Of a stretch of DNA of 64,000 nt, positions 9,286 to 19,992 are shown piece after piece. The DNA is from Lepidodermella squamata (lineage: Eukaryota > Gastrotricha), in contig JBLDXI010000032.1 of NCBI GenBank assembly GCA_047495785.1, positions 4,154,001 through 4,218,000 of the forward strand, written 5' to 3'. Every line of letters starts with the position of its first letter. The stretch's first letter is position 1. Position numbers and translations under genes: made by a program. The notes beneath the pieces were generated by a model that was given only the letters and a program-made list of their open reading frames with translations, was not told where the DNA came from and did not search any database.

Positions 9286-11385
9286 ATGAAAAAACTCGGT
9301 AGTCGAAGCCTAACATCAGCAGGCCAGGGGTCTTCGCTGAGCCGTCCGCCATCGAGAAGTTGCGGCAAATTTTCGAATAACTTCACTGCTAACCAAAGCG
9401 GTAACAATAGCATAGCAGATGGCCTCTCTCCGCCAGCCGTTGTTGTTCTACAAGACCTGCGTGAGCTCGGGGCGTTTGCCGACTGCATTATCACTACGCC
9501 TGTGGACGGGCAGCAATTCATGACCCATCGAGCTATTCTCATCGCTGCTAGCCCTTTTTTCAAGGCCATGCCCTCTGACGACGATTCAACTAGAATAGGC
9601 GTCCGGACGCGATCGATGGCGGCGAAGTCAATCATCGCCCGTATTAGCATCGATAAAATGCCTGGATCGGTGTTAAAACCCATCCTTGACTACATCTACG
9701 GCGCCTCAAAGTCAAATTTCGCCAACATTGACGTCAAAATTATGTGCCAAATTTTAGACTGGAACGATAAGCTTCAAATGCCCCGGTTTACTGACTTCAT
9801 TTGCAAGACTTTGAGGAGTAAAGTCGACCCATTCAATTGCATAGAAATTTACTTAGCGGTGAAGCGAAATGTTGGAACCGAGACAGATTTTTTTAAGAAG
9901 CTCCACTGGTTCATTTTGAGGTCATTCTCACGCGTAGGCGGTCTCAACGTTCTAACAGAGGATGAGTTGATTGCTTTTATCAACGATGATTGGCTCAGCG
10001 TGCCAGCGGAATCGCTAGTCGCTGATGTCATTAAAAACTGGCTCAAAGCCAATCCTAAAGAGCGCACTGAACTCTGGAAATGTCTGAGATATGGCCTAAT
10101 ACCTGAAAAGACTTTCACCGACATTTCAGGAATTCCTAAGGTGACCTTTATTATATCCATCTGTCATATTATCATCATCGCCGTTTTCGATTCTGTAGGA
10201 AATAATTAGCGCATATCAAAGTTTGATTGAGAAGCTAATTGTTGTGGTTGACAAGCGAATTCTAAGAAGCGAGACGATACCCGCTAACGATATAGTCATC
10301 CGCCCCCGTTGCCCTTCATCTTTCCTTTTTGTTTTTGGCGGCTGGACAAGTGGATCTTGCTCTAGCTCGATCGAAGTCTACGACAATTGCCTCGATAAGT
10401 GGCGATGTCTAAGTATAACAATCGATAAGGGACCCAGGGCTTATCATCGTACATTAGTCATCAACGGTCTTGTTTATCTATTGGGTGGGTATGATGGATC
10501 GGAACATCAGTCATCCTGCCTTACCTTCGATCCATGCACGGGTCAATGGCGCGAAATCGCACCGATGAACAGCAGGTAATTGACCTACATAAAAATGAGG
10601 AAATTCATAATTTTATTGTTCAAAGGCGCTGCTATTTGAGCTCATGCATCGTTGATTCGAGGATTTATGCCTTTGGTGGGTGCGATAAAACCAATCGCCT
10701 GACAACGGCTGAGGTCTACGACCCTGTTTCAAATCAATGGACCATGCTACCTCATATGTCAACCCGACGAAGTGACGCAGGTTGTGCAGTTGTAAAACAG
10801 CTCAACGGCTCGCCAGCTGTCGTAGTATGTGGCGGTTTCGACGGCGAAACCTGCCTCAGCTCAGTCGAAATGGTGGCGATTCCGGATAAATCTCGGCGGG
10901 GTGTAAATGCCGCTAATCACGCTTGGAGTTCGCTTCCAGCCATGTCAAGTCCTCGTTCAGGCGTGTCTGTGGTTGAGTTGGATGGTTACGTCTACGCATT
11001 GGGTGGCTACGATGGCGAGACCCGTCTCGCCACGGTCGAACGACTTAGCCTAGCATCCGGCAGATGGCAACATGTAGCGCCGATGTTGATGTCACGGTCA
11101 AATTTCACGGCTTGCGCCATGGATGGCAAGATCTATGTGTTGGGCGGGTACCACGATGGCGCCACTATTCCAGATTGCGAGTTTTACGACCCGAAAAGCG
11201 ACACTTGGCACAGCATTGCGTCGATGAATGCCGACCGATCGGCGTTGAGTAGCGCTGTGATTTTCGACCCCGATTCTACGCAGCTGTGCCATGCTGGACC
11301 GGGAAATTTCACAACTTATACAACCCCTCGAGATCGACTGATTTTCAAACTTGTTGGCCGTTTCGAAGAGAACCGACGTGAATAA
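9286..11385 (+). CDS. BTB-BACK-kelch (KLHL-type) Cullin-3 adaptor
   Basis: Three exons, 9286-10140, 10199-10575 and 10626-11385 (introns 58 and 50 bp), 663 residues. After a Ser/Gly/Asn-rich N-terminus comes a BTB domain (about residues 45-150: GAFADCIITT, FMTHRAILIAASPFFKAM), a BACK domain (to about 275) and six kelch repeats with double-Gly blades (FVFGGW, YLLGGYDG, YAFGGCD, VVCGGFDG, YALGGYDG, YVLGGYHDG). Such proteins bind Cullin-3 through BTB/BACK and recruit substrates with the kelch propeller for ubiquitination. Length and blade style resemble KLHL10-like members, but I do not assign orthology. The BTB loop has an unusual basic insertion (VRTRSMAAKS). Start 9286 is the first in-frame ATG. 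AATAAA overlaps the stop. Confidence 0.92.
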
Positions 11386-11581
11386 AGAAAATTAGGAAAT
11401 TGCACTAGTCTTTTTTGTTTTTTTTTCTTCCAGAAAAATCGCGTGGATCATGTTGTGTTTTACAATTTTCATTCAGAGCTAATCATGTTGAATAATATCG
11501 TGAGCCGGTAAATCGATGTCAACTTGTTTTCTAATTTTTTTAATTCACGGAACTCGTTAGTTTTAATCGGTAAATTTTACA

Positions 11582-13012
11582 ATGCACAGAGGGCCAAAGA
11601 GAAAGGTGGTATACATCCTATCTCTGTTGTTGGTGGCCTACCTATGTGTATGGCACCTCGGCGGCAACTTTATTCAATCCCACGAATCTTCAATGCAATC
11701 TCGGTCTGATGCAGCGGGGAAGTCGGCGATGTCGTTCCGCCAATGCCGCCAGCTGGCATATGAACGAATCAATGCTGCAAGGCCTTACCTTGAGCGGCCT
11801 CTTAAACCGTGGCCTAATAGCGCCCATTTGGTGAAAAGCAATAATTCTGACGAAATTATCGCTCATATCGACGTGAGCTCGCTGCGTTATGTCGGCGGTG
11901 AAGAGTGCGAAATGCAAGGCATGCGCTGGCGGGACTACAAGCTTTGGACACAGAAGACAGATTGGTTCGTTCAATATGCGAAACAGCCACCTGTTCACTG
12001 CATCGTGGTTCGTCGAGGCGGCAAGGCAGATATAAATGGAATCAACTTCTTGTTGCAATGTCCATTGAACAGCGCAACAACGCCGCTCGAAATGGGCTTG
12101 CAGTTGACAGTGTTTTCGGCCCGAAATGAAGTACGATTTACAGAACTCCTGGCGTGTCAATTGCAACTGCCTAAACCGTATTATCGCTTGGTCGCAACAA
12201 CTCTAGTCGCGGATGACCACCTAAACCGAATCCCCGAGTGGATCGAATACCACCTGTTGGTGGGCTTTGAATTTTTTGTGATATATGTCAATGAAAACTC
12301 GACAGCTCGTTACGAAAAATTGCTCGACGTTTACATCAATCAGCTGAAAGTCGTTGAAATCTCAGTTTTCTACAACGATTACATTACGAAACTGAACAGC
12401 AATGTCATGTCGCAGATTCCAAGTGAGCAGGATTGTGTTCACCAGTTGAAGGGCCGCGCGAAATGGCTGGCTGTTTTCGACGTCGATGAATTCATCCAAT
12501 TTTACCCGGAGACAAATTCGGCAAAGGCGCCAACTGTACTCGACTATTTGGAATCGGTTATTCGGAAAAATTCGACCATCACCAGTGTGAGATTTAAAAA
12601 TTGGTTTTTCGGGTATGGCCCTGGTATAATTTCACCTGGCGTTCAAGCCGATGGGGTGCTTGGTGGTAAGGATGTTGTTTCAGCGATCAATGATGTCACG
12701 TGGCGAGAGCCCAACAAAACGCCGGATCCGCCGCATTATCGGCGCAAATCGATTTCTCTCGTCGACAGCATTGACTATTACCTCATTCACGACGTAGGAA
12801 CCGGCTACGGCGGGGCCACTTGGGCGGATGGCGACCGAGATGCTAGGCTTGTTCACTATCGAGTGCCTTACAACAACCCGATAACGGCAGACATTTTCAT
12901 AAACGGTACCGCTGTACGTGACACTAGTATGGCCGAAAGGTACGGCTCGTTGATGACTGAAAACCTCAAAGCGCGAGGATTTGTGGTTCGAAAAAGCAAA
13001 TACGCCGACTGA
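11582..13012 (+). CDS. GT92 (DUF23)-type glycosyltransferase A1
   Basis: Single exon, 476 residues, type II membrane layout: short basic N-terminus, membrane segment at about 9-25, stem, then catalytic domain. Core motifs of the GT92 family are present: RLVATTLVADDHLNRIPEW, IEYHLLVGFEFFVIY, QLKGRAKWLAVFDVDEF with the DxD-like DVD near residue 300, and RLVHYR near the end. GT92 enzymes of invertebrates add galactose to core fucose on N-glycans in the Golgi; acceptor here unknown. First of five tandem intronless paralogues on the same strand and of type A (with 14916 and 18425). Several N-glycosylation sites (NST, NKT). The lack of introns in all five copies, while neighbours are spliced, suggests the founder was a retrocopy or lost introns early. 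Confidence 0.88.
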   Translation: MHRGPKRKVVYILSLLLVAYLCVWHLGGNFIQSHESSMQSRSDAAGKSAMSFRQCRQLAYERINAARPYLERPLKPWPNSAHLVKSNNSDEIIAHIDVSSLRYVGGEECEMQGMRWRDYKLWTQKTDWFVQYAKQPPVHCIVVRRGGKADINGINFLLQCPLNSATTPLEMGLQLTVFSARNEVRFTELLACQLQLPKPYYRLVATTLVADDHLNRIPEWIEYHLLVGFEFFVIYVNENSTARYEKLLDVYINQLKVVEISVFYNDYITKLNSNVMSQIPSEQDCVHQLKGRAKWLAVFDVDEFIQFYPETNSAKAPTVLDYLESVIRKNSTITSVRFKNWFFGYGPGIISPGVQADGVLGGKDVVSAINDVTWREPNKTPDPPHYRRKSISLVDSIDYYLIHDVGTGYGGATWADGDRDARLVHYRVPYNNPITADIFINGTAVRDTSMAERYGSLMTENLKARGFVVRKSKYAD

Positions 13013-13294
13013 GTCCGAACGCTATTTTCGATTATTAGGCTATTTTGATTTGTTCGGTAGACTTTTGATCTGTCATTGGAAAGTTTTTGGTATTGTGTTT
13101 ATTGAGCCTTTGGCCTGCGAAATAAATTGTCGGCCTTTTTCGATGTTTTTGTTTTCAACTTTTTTACTCTAATTTTGATCGCGTGGCCACCTTATTCCAG
13201 TCGCGCACGCGATTTGTTATCTGTTTTTTATAGATGTGAATTTATCCTGGCAGGAATTACTGTCAGTTTTTTAGAATAATCTAATACGACTACG

Positions 13295-14731
13295 ATGCTA
13301 CGATTGAGAGCGCTGTTCTGGGACCGAGTTCTGTTAGCCATCATCATAGTGACATCTCTAATTTTATTTCTATACGAGCCTTCTGGTAATTTCAGCCGAG
13401 AAAAGTCGCTTAGTTTCACGCAATGTCGAGAAAGATTCAATCGAATAGTCAATCATCGGAAATTTTACGCCGTTTTACCCGAAATTCCATGGCCGGGTAG
13501 CATTTTCATCAGCAGCGAGGAGTTGAAAAATGGCACGTCACAGCCAGTCATTTACGTCGTACTGATTACGCTGTCATGCGAGTTCGAAACCAGAGAAGTT
13601 GGCTACGTGACAGGTATGCGTGACGAAATTTTCAATAAATGGTTCAAAAATGGAGGCTGGTCCATATCTCGGCTGAACCAGACCACCAGTTGCCAAGTCG
13701 TGACTAACAAAGACGGCGACACCGACTGGGTCAAAATGGCCGTTGTTCTGAAATGCCCGACCAACTACGATTTTATAGGATCTCAGTCGCCTGAGAATGG
13801 TCTTGAATTCTCGTTGTCAAATGGTAATAGGCGGGAGTTCAACGCGATAGCGACCCAACTGCCGTCTTGCAATGTCGCTTTCCCGAGGACAAAACATCGA
13901 CTAGTGATGACAACGTTAGTCGCAGATGAGCAAATGGACCGGCTGCCTGAGTGGATCGAATATCATTACATGATCGGCTTTGAATTTTTCGTCATCTACA
14001 TCAACCAGAATTCTTCGCTTCGATATGAAAAAATGCTCGACGTCTACATCAATCAAATGAAAATTGTCGAGCTATCAATTTATTACACGGATGCTGTTGT
14101 CGACCGGCCGGGTCGTGTGCCGAAAATTGCGGCTGAATTGGACACCCTGTGGCAGCTGAAAGGCCGGGCTGATTGGATGGCTTCGTTGGATGTCGATGAA
14201 TTCATACAATTTTACCCGAAAACGAATTCAGAGCATGCAGCAAACTTACCAGATTTCCTGGATTCCGTTTTCAGGCGGAAACAAAGGACAGGTGGGATTG
14301 TCTTTCCGAACTGGTTTTTTGGCTACGAGCCAAAACGGGCGCGACAACGCTATTACCCGCAGAAAGCTGATGACAAGATGATTTTCTCGCGAATCAACGA
14401 GATGACCTGGAGATCGACGAATAAATCAGAAGACCCGCCTTACTTCCATCGAAAATCAATCGCGCGTGTCGATAATGCGCTGTACTTTGCCGTTCACCGC
14501 GTGACGACAGGTGGCTTGGAGTATTGGGTTGATGCTGACCGGGACGCGCGGCTTGTTCACTACCGAACGCCCTACGACCAGTACTACGACCAAGTTGGCT
14601 GGGAATTCGATAAAGGCGTCGCGCCACGGGACTTTTCAATGAAAGACTCTTACGGTGAAATAATAAAAAATCGGCTGTTATCACGAGGTTTCGTCATTAA
14701 TGAGACGAAATATTTCGAAAATAATCTTTGA
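13295..14731 (+). CDS. GT92 (DUF23)-type glycosyltransferase B1
   Basis: Single exon, 478 residues, membrane anchor at about 11-26. It carries the same catalytic block as A1 (VADEQMDRLPEWIEYH, LDVYINQMKIVEL, KGRADWMASLDVDEFIQFYP) but shares with the gene at 16529 a set of type-B features: EIPWPGSIF in the stem, AAELDTLWQLKGRADW instead of SEQDC..QLKGRAKW, FSRINEMTWR, and a C-terminus ending SRGFVINETKYFE. AATAAA follows 8 bp after the stop. Gap to A1 is 282 bp and to A2 184 bp. Catalytic DVD and flanking Glu are intact, so probably active; acceptor preference may differ from type A, an inference from the consistent subtype differences. Confidence 0.88.
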   Translation: MLRLRALFWDRVLLAIIIVTSLILFLYEPSGNFSREKSLSFTQCRERFNRIVNHRKFYAVLPEIPWPGSIFISSEELKNGTSQPVIYVVLITLSCEFETREVGYVTGMRDEIFNKWFKNGGWSISRLNQTTSCQVVTNKDGDTDWVKMAVVLKCPTNYDFIGSQSPENGLEFSLSNGNRREFNAIATQLPSCNVAFPRTKHRLVMTTLVADEQMDRLPEWIEYHYMIGFEFFVIYINQNSSLRYEKMLDVYINQMKIVELSIYYTDAVVDRPGRVPKIAAELDTLWQLKGRADWMASLDVDEFIQFYPKTNSEHAANLPDFLDSVFRRKQRTGGIVFPNWFFGYEPKRARQRYYPQKADDKMIFSRINEMTWRSTNKSEDPPYFHRKSIARVDNALYFAVHRVTTGGLEYWVDADRDARLVHYRTPYDQYYDQVGWEFDKGVAPRDFSMKDSYGEIIKNRLLSRGFVINETKYFENNL

Positions 14732-14915
14732 AATTTCTAATAAAATAAGATAATTTAAGAGCGCAAGGTTATTATGTTTTGCCATTTTTGTAGTTTTTTC
14801 GAATGAATCTATAAATATCCTCCATTCATCAAATTTCGATCGATTGATCGCGTGCCGGCAAATTTCAACGTGAAGCAGATCCAGCAAATTTGATTTTTTT
14901 GTAGTCCATCAAAAA

Positions 14916-16376
14916 ATGGAAGATTCTGTTGATACGGTGAAAACCAACTCGACGATAAGCCCTTGCAAATGGTTTCTATCCAGTTTGATCGCCACTGTTC
15001 TAATTTTTCAAATCACTACCGTCTACTTTGACAGCAGGCTGCTCACTCATTATGGATTCTATGATGCCGAAAAAACGGAGAAGGCGCCCGAAAAAATGAC
15101 CTTCAGGTCATGTCGCCAGCTTTACTACGAAAGACTCTCCGAGTTGAAGCCTTACCAAACTGAGAAACCTTACCCTGCGAGTATTTTCCTCAAGCAAAAG
15201 AGGTCGGGTAAAACAGCCGCCTATATTGTCCTTTCGACATTGGCTTTCCGAGACAAAGGTCCGAGGCACAAGGCGACGGCTTATTTCCTGAAATTGTACC
15301 TGTCCTGGGTTGTTGACGTGGAGTGGCGAGTCATTTTGGACAACAACATCACTGCAACGTGTCAACTTGTTCGAAGAGATGGCGTTGCGGACAAGCGTCA
15401 CGTTGTTGCTGTTCTCGAATGCCCATTTAAAGAAATTAATCTGATCAACGGACTCGATGTGACGATTTCGGGTAGAAATCGGAAAAATTCAACAATTTTA
15501 GCTGAATATCAGAATTTGCCAGCGTGCCAGATTGAGTTCGAAAAACCGTTTTACCGACTTGTTGCAACAACCCTAGTGGCCGAAAATCACATCGACCGAA
15601 TTCCCGAATGGATCGAGTACCATCAACTCATCGGGTTCGAATTTTTTGTTCTCTACATCAATCAGAATTCCACTGAGCGTTTCGAAAAACTGCTCGACGT
15701 CTACATAAACGAGCTGAAAATTCTTGAAATCTCGATTTATTACAACGATTATGTCACTCCTACAAATCGGAATTCAGTCTCCCAAGTTCCCAGTGAGCAG
15801 GACTGTTTGTACCAGCTGAAAGGTCGGGCTAAATGGCTGGCGGTCATTGACGTGGACGAATTCGTTCAATTTTACCCTGGCAACAATTCAGAAAATGCGA
15901 CGACTTTGATCGATTTTCTCGACTCGATTCATCGCAGAAATCCCGGCCTGGGCGGGGTAAGTCTCAACAACTGGTTTTTCGGTTACGCACCTGGTGTGGA
16001 CCCACCCCAATTGCCGCGAGGTGCAGCGGATAACCGGACGGTGATTTCAAGAATTAACGGAATGACTTATCGTACGAAGAATCACACTCAAGACCCGCCC
16101 GAACTTCGGCGCAAAACGATAGTGCTTGTCGACAATGTGGCGTATTTTTCGATTCACCGCATAATTAACGGTGGTGAATCACGTTGGGTCAATGCTCTAA
16201 CTGATGGGAGGCTTGTTCACTACAGGGAGCCGTACGCTGTTGCTGGAGAATTTACAGATGGAACAGCGCCTGTAGATAAGTCTATGGCCTCAAAATACGG
16301 CAACATTGTTGTTAACAAATTGAAATCTCGAGGTTATATCGTGACCGAATCTTTGAAACCAAGAACAACACTTTAA
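14916..16376 (+). CDS. GT92 (DUF23)-type glycosyltransferase A2
   Basis: Single exon, 486 residues. A longer cytoplasmic N-terminus precedes the anchor (about 18-37). Type A markers: TFRSCRQLYYERL after the anchor, VPSEQDCLYQLKGRAKW, VIDVDEF with the DVD motif near residue 312, NGMTYRTKN, and a tail ending SRGYIV. Closest in this window to A3 by shared stem blocks (VLSTL, RDGVADK / RNGVADR, VAVLEC). It is the middle of the five-gene array, 184 bp after B1 and 152 bp before B2. No obvious polyadenylation hexamer in the first 50 bp after the stop. Golgi lumen enzyme by family; donor probably UDP-hexose. Confidence 0.88.
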   Translation: MEDSVDTVKTNSTISPCKWFLSSLIATVLIFQITTVYFDSRLLTHYGFYDAEKTEKAPEKMTFRSCRQLYYERLSELKPYQTEKPYPASIFLKQKRSGKTAAYIVLSTLAFRDKGPRHKATAYFLKLYLSWVVDVEWRVILDNNITATCQLVRRDGVADKRHVVAVLECPFKEINLINGLDVTISGRNRKNSTILAEYQNLPACQIEFEKPFYRLVATTLVAENHIDRIPEWIEYHQLIGFEFFVLYINQNSTERFEKLLDVYINELKILEISIYYNDYVTPTNRNSVSQVPSEQDCLYQLKGRAKWLAVIDVDEFVQFYPGNNSENATTLIDFLDSIHRRNPGLGGVSLNNWFFGYAPGVDPPQLPRGAADNRTVISRINGMTYRTKNHTQDPPELRRKTIVLVDNVAYFSIHRIINGGESRWVNALTDGRLVHYREPYAVAGEFTDGTAPVDKSMASKYGNIVVNKLKSRGYIVTESLKPRTTL

Positions 16377-16528
16377 AAGGTCAAGATTCTAATATTTATT
16401 TCCAACTTTTAGGGCTGATTTCACAAATTATTGATTGACGGTGCCTAGCGAAAGTCAGCGATTTTGGTCTGTTTATTTATAATTGTTTATTCGGCTGACT
16501 TTAAGCTGATTTAAATTAGATTATCAGC

Positions 16529-17977
16529 ATGTATTATCGCCGATTTCCGCGATTCATTTTTTTCCCCGTTGTCCTCATCCTCTGTACAACGCTTCTTTAT
16601 TACAACGACCAAGGCCCGAATTTGTTTATCGACTGGCAAAGCCAAGAAGGCATGCTAATGAACTACACACAGTGTCGCGCCACTTTCAACGGCATAGTCA
16701 ATGAACGAAGGTTTTACGCTGTTATACCGGAAATTCCTTGGCCCGGTAACATTTTCGTTCGCATTACCAAATCCAAGAATGGTACGCTTCAACCGACCGT
16801 ATTCGTTGTTTTCATCACCATGTCGTTGGAGCTGGAAAAACGAAAAATCGGTCTGGCAGTTGGAATGAAATGGCAAATATTTGATAAATGGTTTCGCGAC
16901 GGCCAGTGGTCCATTTCCAGGTCGAATTTCACCGCGACCTGTCAAGCTGTGTTGGTGAATGGTACAACTGACATATTCAGGCAGGGCGCTGTCATTTCGT
17001 GCCCTGCATCTTTCGATCTGGTCGGCCCTGACCCAGATAAAAATGGCCTCGAGTTTACGTTGAAGAACGGCAATAGAGCCGAGTTCAATTCTTTAGCCCA
17101 CCAGCTTCCTTCTTGTAATTTGCCATTTCAAAGGCCAAGATATAGACTGGCGCTAACGACGTTAGTCGCAGATGAACAAATGGACCGGCTGCCCGAGTGG
17201 ATCGAATACCATCACATGGTCGGTTTCGAATATTTCGTTATCAACGTCAACCATAAATCGACTGTACGATATGAAAGAATGCTTGATGTCTACATAAATC
17301 AGTTGAAAATTGTCCAACTAGCGAATCATTATTCGGACGTGGTCGTCGACCGTCCAGGTCGCATATCGAAAATTGCCGCGGAATTGGACACATTGTGGCA
17401 GTTGAAAGGCCGAGCTGATTGGATGGCCTCGTTGGACGTCGATGAATTCATTCAGTTTTACCCGAGAACAAATTCTGAAAAAGCGGAGACATTGGTCGAC
17501 TTTCTGGACTCTATTCTAAAGAAATTTCCAACAACAGGTGGCGTTGAAATTCTAAACTATTTCTTCGGCTACGGACAACATCGGGCGCGGAGACGGTACT
17601 ACCCGGAGAAGGAAGACGATAAAGTTATTTTCTCGCGAATCAACGAAATGACTTGGCGCGCTGTGAACAAGTCAGTCGACCCGCCTAATTTGCACAGGAA
17701 AACTGTCGCTCGAGTTGACACCGCGTTGTATTTTGCGACTCATCGCGTCACGCTTGGCGGCACTGAGTACGTGGCTGATGCTGAGCGCGACGTTCGGCTG
17801 GCTCATTTTCGAACACCTTACGACTCGTACTACAAAGAGGTCGGCTGGCAGTTCGACAAAGGCGTCGCTGTTCGCGATTACAGTATGAAGAACACGTTTG
17901 GAGAAATAATCAAAAGCCGGCTGATTTCGCGCGGCTTTGTCATAAATGAAACTAAATATTTCGAGCCGGATTTGTGA
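16529..17977 (+). CDS. GT92 (DUF23)-type glycosyltransferase B2
   Basis: Single exon, 482 residues; basic N-terminus and anchor at about 8-24. Type B markers as in 13295-14731: EIPWPGNIF, the stem block GMKWQIFDKWFRDGQWSIS matching GMRDEIFNKWFKNGGWSIS of B1, AAELDTLWQLKGRADW, DVDEF near residue 303, FSRINEMTWR, and INETKYFEPDL at the C-terminus. B1 and B2 are far more alike to each other, including the tail, than either is to the adjacent A copies, which places their split after the A/B split. AATAAA at about 18031. Expected to work in the Golgi lumen; substrate unknown. Confidence 0.88.
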   Translation: MYYRRFPRFIFFPVVLILCTTLLYYNDQGPNLFIDWQSQEGMLMNYTQCRATFNGIVNERRFYAVIPEIPWPGNIFVRITKSKNGTLQPTVFVVFITMSLELEKRKIGLAVGMKWQIFDKWFRDGQWSISRSNFTATCQAVLVNGTTDIFRQGAVISCPASFDLVGPDPDKNGLEFTLKNGNRAEFNSLAHQLPSCNLPFQRPRYRLALTTLVADEQMDRLPEWIEYHHMVGFEYFVINVNHKSTVRYERMLDVYINQLKIVQLANHYSDVVVDRPGRISKIAAELDTLWQLKGRADWMASLDVDEFIQFYPRTNSEKAETLVDFLDSILKKFPTTGGVEILNYFFGYGQHRARRRYYPEKEDDKVIFSRINEMTWRAVNKSVDPPNLHRKTVARVDTALYFATHRVTLGGTEYVADAERDVRLAHFRTPYDSYYKEVGWQFDKGVAVRDYSMKNTFGEIIKSRLISRGFVINETKYFEPDL

Positions 17978-18424
17978 GGCTTCCAATAATTGAATGAGAA
18001 TTGCTGCTAAATTAGTTATTGGTAAATTATGAATAAAAACCACCAACGATGAAAAACATGCGGGTTTTATAAAGCCTTAATTTTATTGAATTTAACATCT
18101 TCCGCTATGGAGAAAGTAGCTAGTTTGGCCTAGTCGATCCTCGTCCCTTGTCACGCCGAACATCGTCTTATAAATCGGGTAATGAACCAATGACTGCGAG
18201 AATTCGTCACCCTTACACTCAACGCCACCAATTGTGAACATTTTTCATTTTGATTAGCCAGGTACTTGTGAATGGCGAACTGTTGAATAGCCTAGCAAGC
18301 ATGTCCACAAGCATATCCAACATTGGATCCTATTACTGAATGAATAGACGTAAATTGTGAGCACGTGCCCCGATGAAAATAGTGATCAACAAATCTTCGT
18401 GCCGCCGTCAATTATAATTTTGAA
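17978..18424. other. Intergenic region between GT92 B2 and A3
   Basis: Longest gap in the GT92 array (447 bp). A polyadenylation signal near 18031; otherwise no coding or repeat content seen. By spacing, a further B-type copy would not fit here. Confidence 0.5.
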
Positions 18425-19891
18425 ATGAAAGATTTGCACGATTTGCAAGATAACAAAATTAAGGATCGCTCGCCGCCTGCGGCTTGGAAATGTCTCATAG
18501 GTGGCGTTATAGCAATTCTTATAATACTCGAATGCCTCCAACTTCGTTTGAACAATTCTATTCCTTATTACCACCCTGCCGGAATATCTAATGCTAACCA
18601 GAGCTTGTCATTTCGAAGCTGTCGAATGTTGTACTACCAAAAAATTACCGAGCAGCATCATTATTTGACTCGGCCAGAAACGCCCTTGCCAAGCAGTATT
18701 TTTACGAGGAAAATCAATTCGTCCCATACTTCAGCTTTCATCGTTTTATCTACCTTGATTTTCTATGATGTCGGGCCGAGTCGTGGCGTAAAAGCCATGT
18801 TCAAGTCCATCTACCCTACTTGGTTGTCCGAAAAATCTTGGTCAATCGGAGACGATTCAAATTTTACCAGGAGCTGTAAACTTATTACACGGAATGGAGT
18901 TGCGGATAGGCTGCAATTTGTCGCTGTTCTCGAATGCAATCTTGGCGAATACGACCCTAAAAATGGGCAATTAATGACAATCAGAGCCCTCGATCCTAGG
19001 AAGAAAAGTCTGGTTTTCAACGCACCGGATCTACCAGCTTGCCAGCTAGAAATTCCCAAACCTTATTACCGACTAGCAGCAACTACTATGGTGGCGGAAG
19101 ATCACATCGACCGAATTCCGGAGTGGATCGAGTATCATCATTTAATCGGCTTCGAATTTTTCGTAATTTACGTCAATCACAACTCGACGAGCCGCTTCGA
19201 AAAAATGCTTGATGTCTACATTAAGCAGTTGAAAATTGTCGAGATTTCGATTTACTACAACGACTACGTCACATCGATAAATCGAAATTACCTTTCACAG
19301 CTTCCTAGTATTCAGGATTGTTTGTACCAGTTGAAAGGCCGGGCCAAGTGGTTGGCTGTTTTTGACGTGGACGAATTCATTCAATTTTACCCGGAAACGA
19401 ATTCAGAGAAAGCAGCGAGTCTTGTTGAATACCTGGACTCGCTTCACCGAAAATCGCCAAAATTAGGCGGGGTTCAATTTTCGAACTGGTACTTCGGCTT
19501 TGGACCAGGCGCTATTCCGTCTCGATTCGAACCTAATCGAACTGATGATCGGTTGATTTTACCCCGAATAAATTCAATGACATATCGAAGAAAAAAGCAG
19601 ACTCGTGATCCGCCGAACGTGAGGCGGAAAACGATATCACTCATCGACAACGTTGCCTATTTAGCTGTGCATATAATAATGAATGGAGGCAAGCCGCACT
19701 GGGCTTCGTCGGCTAGCGATGGCAGGCTTATTCATTATCGGACACCTTACACTGGCAGTGGCCAGGAATTCATCGATGGCAAAGCGCCACGTGACTTATC
19801 GATGGCTGAAAAATACGGCAAAATAATTGAAAATAATCTTCTCTCACGTGGATTTATCATTGTAAACCAAACTCTCCATTTACAGAAATAA
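18425..19891 (+). CDS. GT92 (DUF23)-type glycosyltransferase A3
   Basis: Single exon, 488 residues, anchor at about 19-37. Type A markers: SFRSCRMLYYQK, PSIQDCLYQLKGRAKWLAVF, DVDEF near residue 314, NSMTYRRKKQ, and SRGFII close to the end. In the conserved VATTLVA block it has AATTMVAEDHIDRIPEW, so the catalytic core is intact. AATAAA overlaps the stop region (about 19887-19892). Last gene of the array; the next gene, only 102 bp on, belongs to the unrelated family U. The stem contains several N-glycosylation sites (NST, NSS, NFT). Confidence 0.88.
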   Translation: MKDLHDLQDNKIKDRSPPAAWKCLIGGVIAILIILECLQLRLNNSIPYYHPAGISNANQSLSFRSCRMLYYQKITEQHHYLTRPETPLPSSIFTRKINSSHTSAFIVLSTLIFYDVGPSRGVKAMFKSIYPTWLSEKSWSIGDDSNFTRSCKLITRNGVADRLQFVAVLECNLGEYDPKNGQLMTIRALDPRKKSLVFNAPDLPACQLEIPKPYYRLAATTMVAEDHIDRIPEWIEYHHLIGFEFFVIYVNHNSTSRFEKMLDVYIKQLKIVEISIYYNDYVTSINRNYLSQLPSIQDCLYQLKGRAKWLAVFDVDEFIQFYPETNSEKAASLVEYLDSLHRKSPKLGGVQFSNWYFGFGPGAIPSRFEPNRTDDRLILPRINSMTYRRKKQTRDPPNVRRKTISLIDNVAYLAVHIIMNGGKPHWASSASDGRLIHYRTPYTGSGQEFIDGKAPRDLSMAEKYGKIIENNLLSRGFIIVNQTLHLQK

Positions 19892-19992
19892 AACAAATTT
19901 ATCTCTTTCTTGTGTTCTCTGATAAAGCTTTGCAGCTGATAACAACGGCAAAACACAGTATAGGATCCTAGATTCAGACATCCTTGCAGAAA

